A stretch of 7,258 nt of DNA from an uncultured Collinsella sp. Its GTDB lineage: Bacteria > Actinomycetota > Coriobacteriia > Coriobacteriales > Coriobacteriaceae. The stretch covers positions 1 through 7,258 of the forward strand of contig URTB01000068.1 of the NCBI GenBank assembly GCA_900550595.1, in the 5' to 3' direction. The notes below the pieces were generated by a model. It was not told the origin of the DNA and made no database searches. It saw nothing but the letters and a program-made list of their open reading frames with translations. Both the position numbers and the translations under genes were made by a program. Of the stretch, positions 5,983 through 7,258 are shown one piece after another (the first letter of the stretch is position 1; each line of letters begins with the position of its first letter).

Positions 5983-7258
5983 ATGACACCTGCGCGCTTT
6001 GAAATCGGACAAAAGCACAAGCAGGAGAACGAGGCGGGTTCCAAGGCGAGTTGGAACACGCCTCGTTCCGATTCACGGCCAGCGATGAGCTATCCCTCGC
6101 GCATGGCATTGGCTTTTGCCCTGACGTCGCTCATGACGGTATTGGTGCTGGTGGGCGTTGTCTCCGTTGTGTGGGGCACCGTCTTTTCGGATTACACGCG
6201 CTCTAATATCGTCGAGATCGCCAATTCTGCTGCCGAAAAGCTTGCGACGTCGTATGAGGAAAACGGCAACTGGACTGCGGGCGAGCTGCGCACGGTCGCG
6301 ACATCGAGTTTGGTGTCCGACGACCTGAGTATGCAGGTCGTCAACAAGAAGGGCGTTGTCGTCTATGACGACTCATGGCCTTCGGCAAGTGCGACCGCCG
6401 ATGTGCGCGAGAGCGGATCGCCGTCGAGCGGCTCGAGTGGTAAAAAGGCATCGCATAGCCCGGTTTCGTCGGCGCCCACCGACTCCGACAGCGTTGCCAA
6501 CGTCGAAATCATAACGTCTTCTGGCGAGCATGTCGGGCAGGTAAAGCTATGGGCCATCGGCTCCGATGCTCTGCTCACCAAGGCAGACTCAGCGTTTAGG
6601 GAGAAGACCTTTAACGCCATGGCCCTTGCCGCAGTTGTTGCGGTCTGTATCTCGGTCGTTATCGGATCGCTCGTTTCGCGTATGCTTACCAAGCCGATTC
6701 ATCGTATTACGAGCACGGCCAAGCAAATTCGCGACGGCGATTTGTCCGCTCGTACCGGTTTGCGCGGCGACGATGAAATCGATCAGCTGGGTGAGACCTT
6801 TGACGAGATGGCCACCTCGCTCGAGAAAGATATGAAGCACGAAAAGCGCCTGACCTCGGATGTCGCACACGAGCTTCGCACGCCGCTCATGGCCATGCTT
6901 GCAACGGTCGAGGCCATGCAGGACGGCGTGTATCCCACCGACGATGAGCATCTGGAGACGGTCGCTTCCGAGACGCGCCGCCTGGCTCGTTTGGTGCAGC
7001 AGATGCTCGACCTATCGCGTATGGAAAACAGCACGGCGCCGCTCAATCTCGAACCGGTGGACATGGTTCCCTTTGTGCGGTCTATCGTCAACGCTCAGGA
7101 GCGCCTATTTGTTGACCGCGATCTGCGCTTGCGCTTTGCTGACGAGACCCAAGGTCACGACGATGTCGTCGAGGCCGATCCCGACATGATCACGCAGTGC
7201 GTCATCAACCTCATGAGCAACGCCATGCGCTACACCCCCGAGGGCGGTTGGGTCGTGG
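5983..7258 (+). CDS. HAMP-domain sensor histidine kinase, 3' end outside the window
   Basis: At least 425 residues are visible and the frame is open at the right edge. A charged cytoplasmic N-terminus of about 40 residues is followed by TM1 (about 41-66). An extracytoplasmic sensor of about 145 residues (67-209) includes a low-complexity serine-rich tract at about 132-170. TM2 (about 210-231), HAMP (about 230-284) and a dimerisation/phospho-acceptor domain with the H-box SDVAHELRTPL (phospho-His at 296) follow. The ATP-binding domain begins near 395, and its N-box is present (INLMSNAMRYTPEGG, 408-422). The G-boxes are beyond the window. It should autophosphorylate and pass phosphate to Asp56 of the regulator encoded 11 nt upstream. 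ATG 5983 is preceded by AGGGA at 8 nt spacing. The stimulus is unknown. The architecture is that of EnvZ/BaeS-like class I kinases. Confidence 0.94.
   Translation, partial: MTPARFEIGQKHKQENEAGSKASWNTPRSDSRPAMSYPSRMALAFALTSLMTVLVLVGVVSVVWGTVFSDYTRSNIVEIANSAAEKLATSYEENGNWTAGELRTVATSSLVSDDLSMQVVNKKGVVVYDDSWPSASATADVRESGSPSSGSSGKKASHSPVSSAPTDSDSVANVEIITSSGEHVGQVKLWAIGSDALLTKADSAFREKTFNAMALAAVVAVCISVVIGSLVSRMLTKPIHRITSTAKQIRDGDLSARTGLRGDDEIDQLGETFDEMATSLEKDMKHEKRLTSDVAHELRTPLMAMLATVEAMQDGVYPTDDEHLETVASETRRLARLVQQMLDLSRMENSTAPLNLEPVDMVPFVRSIVNAQERLFVDRDLRLRFADETQGHDDVVEADPDMITQCVINLMSNAMRYTPEGGWVV

Noticed and set aside
5255..6109. Long open frame of 284 codons on the minus strand opposite the response regulator
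   Set aside because: It is antisense to a clearly conserved receiver/winged-helix gene, has no recognisable domain, and is the expected shadow of high-GC codon use.
1..7258. CRISPR arrays, tRNA/rRNA genes, insertion sequences, phage genes or defence systems
   Set aside because: No regularly spaced repeats, tRNA-like folds, transposase or integrase motifs, or nuclease/toxin domains were recognised on either strand.

Overview
This window is a gene-dense bacterial chromosomal segment with every recognisable gene on the + strand. The high GC content, GTG/ATG starts with purine-rich Shine-Dalgarno sequences, Tat lipoprotein export and a stand-alone TSCPD protein together suggest an anaerobic actinobacterium of the Coriobacteriia, possibly Collinsella-like. 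That assignment is inference from style and gene content; no rRNA or other marker is present to prove it.

Layout: (1) 1-737, the C-terminal part of adenylosuccinate lyase (purB), closed by a clear intrinsic terminator at 781-813. (2) 876-3508, a two-gene unit in which a secreted amino-acid-type solute-binding lipoprotein overlaps by 4 nt (ATGA) a two-pass membrane diguanylate cyclase with a large extracytoplasmic sensor region, a PAS-like linker and a GGDEF domain. (3) 3622-5096, a second two-gene unit in which a small four-cysteine TSCPD-family protein overlaps by 1 nt (TAATG) a Tat-exported lipoprotein of unknown function. (4) 5249 to the window end, a two-component system made of an OmpR/PhoB-type response regulator and a HAMP-containing sensor histidine kinase that runs off the right edge. 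A 152-nt intergenic stretch with a very GC-rich hairpin precedes it.

Most of the window is about sensing the outside. The most interesting arrangement is the binding lipoprotein translationally coupled to a diguanylate cyclase with no ABC permease or ATPase beside it. This looks like a split ligand receptor that feeds c-di-GMP signalling, rather than a nutrient importer. The TSCPD/Tat-lipoprotein pair is the least understood part. No mobile elements, CRISPR arrays, tRNA or rRNA genes were seen, and no gene-free stretch exceeds about 152 nt.
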